Assembly (NCBI GenBank): GCA_934646865.1
Contig: CAKUEU010000087.1
Span: 1-5,730, forward strand
Reading direction: 5' to 3'
Length of the DNA stretch: 5,730 nucleotides
DNA from: an uncultured Collinsella sp.
GTDB lineage: Bacteria; Actinomycetota; Coriobacteriia; Coriobacteriales; Coriobacteriaceae
The notes under the pieces: model-generated
Database searches by the model: none
Told to the model about the DNA's origin: nothing
Seen by the model: the letters and a program-made list of their open reading frames with translations, nothing else
Shown: positions 4,831-5,730 of the stretch, piece by piece
Numbering within the stretch: position 1 is the stretch's first letter
How the letters are laid out: every line of letters begins with the position of its first letter
Program-made: the position numbers and the translations under genes

Positions 4831-5664
4831 TTAGCGGATGATGGTCGCGCCGGTCTTGTGCGAAACGTAGACAGCGGCCTTGTTGATCGCGACGTTGATG
4901 AGGATGTAGATGACCGCGATAACCAGGTAGACCGACACGAGCGCGTCGTAGTTGGTAATGAGCACGCGGGCATTTTGCATGAGGTCGGGGTAGCTCACCA
5001 CGTAGGCGACGGTGGTGTCCTTGACTACGACCACGAGCTGCGAAATCAACGACGGAATGATAAACCGAATCGCCTGGGGCAATACGATTTTAAAGGTGAT
5101 TTTGGCCTTGGAGAGACCGAGTGCCTGGGCGGCTTCGATCTGGCCACGCGGTACGGCGTTGACGCCGGCACGGAAGATCTCGGCCAGTACGCCGGCCGCA
5201 GCGAGCGCGACGGGAAGCGTGAGCATCCAAAACGACGGCAGTGCGATCTTGTACTGGGGCAGCACCAAAAAGAAGAAGTAGATGAACAGAAGGCTCGGCA
5301 CGCCACGGAAGAAATCGGTGAGCACGCGGCAGACCAGCTGCAGTGGCTTGATGTCGCTGGTGCGGCCGAGCATAAGGGCTAAGCCCAGCACCAGCGCGAT
5401 GGCGCCAGCGGTGAGTGCGACTTTAACGGTACCTTCAAAGCCGGCAAGCAGGAACTTCCAGGTGGTGAGGTGCGTAAAGAAATACCAATAGTGGACTGAA
5501 AGCTGACCGGTCACATAAAAGCGCTGCAGTACGACGGCGACGAGCGCGACCACGGCAACGAGCGAAATAGCGGTGCCGATGCGGATCTTGGCGCGCATCT
5601 TGGGGCCGGGAGCCTCGTAGAGCGCGTCACGCATGGTAAGCGCAGGGGAGGAATGCTTGCTCAT
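4831..5664 (-). CDS. Polar amino-acid ABC importer permease (GluD-like)
   Basis: This 277-residue integral membrane protein belongs to the HisM/GlnP family (BPD_transp_1 fold). Hydrophobic segments lie near residues 29-47, 78-99, 119-137, 143-165, 200-223 and 241-262. The EAA loop that docks on the ATPase is clear: EAAQALGLSKAKITFKIVLP (177-196), with EAA, Gly183 and LP at 195-196. FFRGVPSLLFIYF (118-130) corresponds to the family's conserved 'RGTPLL' region. The N-terminal extension, with ALYEAPGPKMRAK at about 14-26 before the first helix, resembles GluD of actinobacterial glutamate uptake systems, so glutamate is the leading substrate guess. AGGTGAGGA (5672-5680) lies 7 bases before the start. 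The gene overlaps the preceding permease in an ATGA and is followed after 36 bases by the ATPase, a standard importer operon. Confidence 0.94.
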   Translation of the reverse strand: MSKHSSPALTMRDALYEAPGPKMRAKIRIGTAISLVAVVALVAVVLQRFYVTGQLSVHYWYFFTHLTTWKFLLAGFEGTVKVALTAGAIALVLGLALMLGRTSDIKPLQLVCRVLTDFFRGVPSLLFIYFFFLVLPQYKIALPSFWMLTLPVALAAAGVLAEIFRAGVNAVPRGQIEAAQALGLSKAKITFKIVLPQAIRFIIPSLISQLVVVVKDTTVAYVVSYPDLMQNARVLITNYDALVSVYLVIAVIYILINVAINKAAVYVSHKTGATIIR

Positions 5665-5730
5665 CGGAGGATCCTCACCTTCTTATCGATGTAGTTGCCA
5701 ATGTGGCTCACCACAAAGGCCGTGCCCAGA
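5661..5730 (-). CDS. Amino-acid ABC importer permease, C-terminal fragment
   Basis: An open frame enters from the right edge on the - strand and ends at TGA 5663-5661, giving 22 residues (LGTAFVVSHIGNYIDKKVRILR). Its stop overlaps the next start in an ATGA. The VSH segment and short basic tail resemble the end of the downstream permease (AVYVSHKTGATIIR), and amino-acid importers of this type usually have two permeases encoded in tandem. The most likely identity is the partner permease (GluC-like). The fragment is too short to name the protein on its own; the call rests on operon context. A substrate-binding protein gene is expected further upstream on this strand, outside the window. Confidence 0.7.
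   Translation of the reverse strand, partial: LGTAFVVSHIGNYIDKKVRILR

Noticed and set aside
4714..5382. Long + strand open frame (222 codons) opposite the GluD-like permease
   Set aside because: Its translation is highly charged and low in complexity, the usual look of an antisense frame of a GC-rich membrane protein gene. The - strand has the EAA motif and proper membrane helices.

Overview
The window reads as chromosomal DNA from a Gram-positive, moderately GC-rich actinobacterium. A gut Coriobacteriia such as Collinsella or a relative is my best guess. This rests on AGGAGG-type ribosome binding sites, a GC-rich right half, and an amino-acid permease whose N-terminus (ALYEAPGPK) resembles the GluD glutamate permeases of actinobacteria. 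The genus is inference; no marker gene is present.

Left part (1-563, + strand): the C-terminal end of a small membrane protein of DUF2975 type, followed 8 bases later by a small XRE/Cro-type DNA-binding regulator. Such pairs are common in Gram-positive bacteria. The unit closes with a convincing rho-independent terminator.

Middle part (572-3099, + strand): a separate three-gene operon with its own candidate promoter (TTGACA at 572). It encodes one ABC ATPase and two polytopic ABC-2-type permeases, with start/stop overlaps at both junctions. One ATPase plus two permeases of about 270 residues is the layout of LanFEG-type lantibiotic immunity exporters and related peptide or drug exporters. 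The two permeases share a coupling-loop motif and look paralogous. The cargo is unknown.

Right part (3133-5730, - strand): genes transcribed towards the middle operon. In order of transcription they are the last 22 codons of an amino-acid permease, a second amino-acid permease (GluD-like), a polar amino-acid ABC ATPase (GlnQ/GluA-like) and, after an inverted repeat, a class-I glutamine-amidotransferase-fold hydrolase of the PuuD/peptidase C26 family. The ABC genes form an importer, probably for glutamate, glutamine or another polar amino acid. The hydrolase may release glutamate from gamma-glutamyl compounds.

The two halves differ in base composition and codon use. The left genes are clearly richer in A+T and use ATA, AGG and CTA codons; the right genes are GC-rich. 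The exporter block may therefore be an acquired insertion beside a core uptake operon. I found no rRNA, tRNA, CRISPR array, insertion sequence or phage gene, and no gap over 300 bases without a gene.
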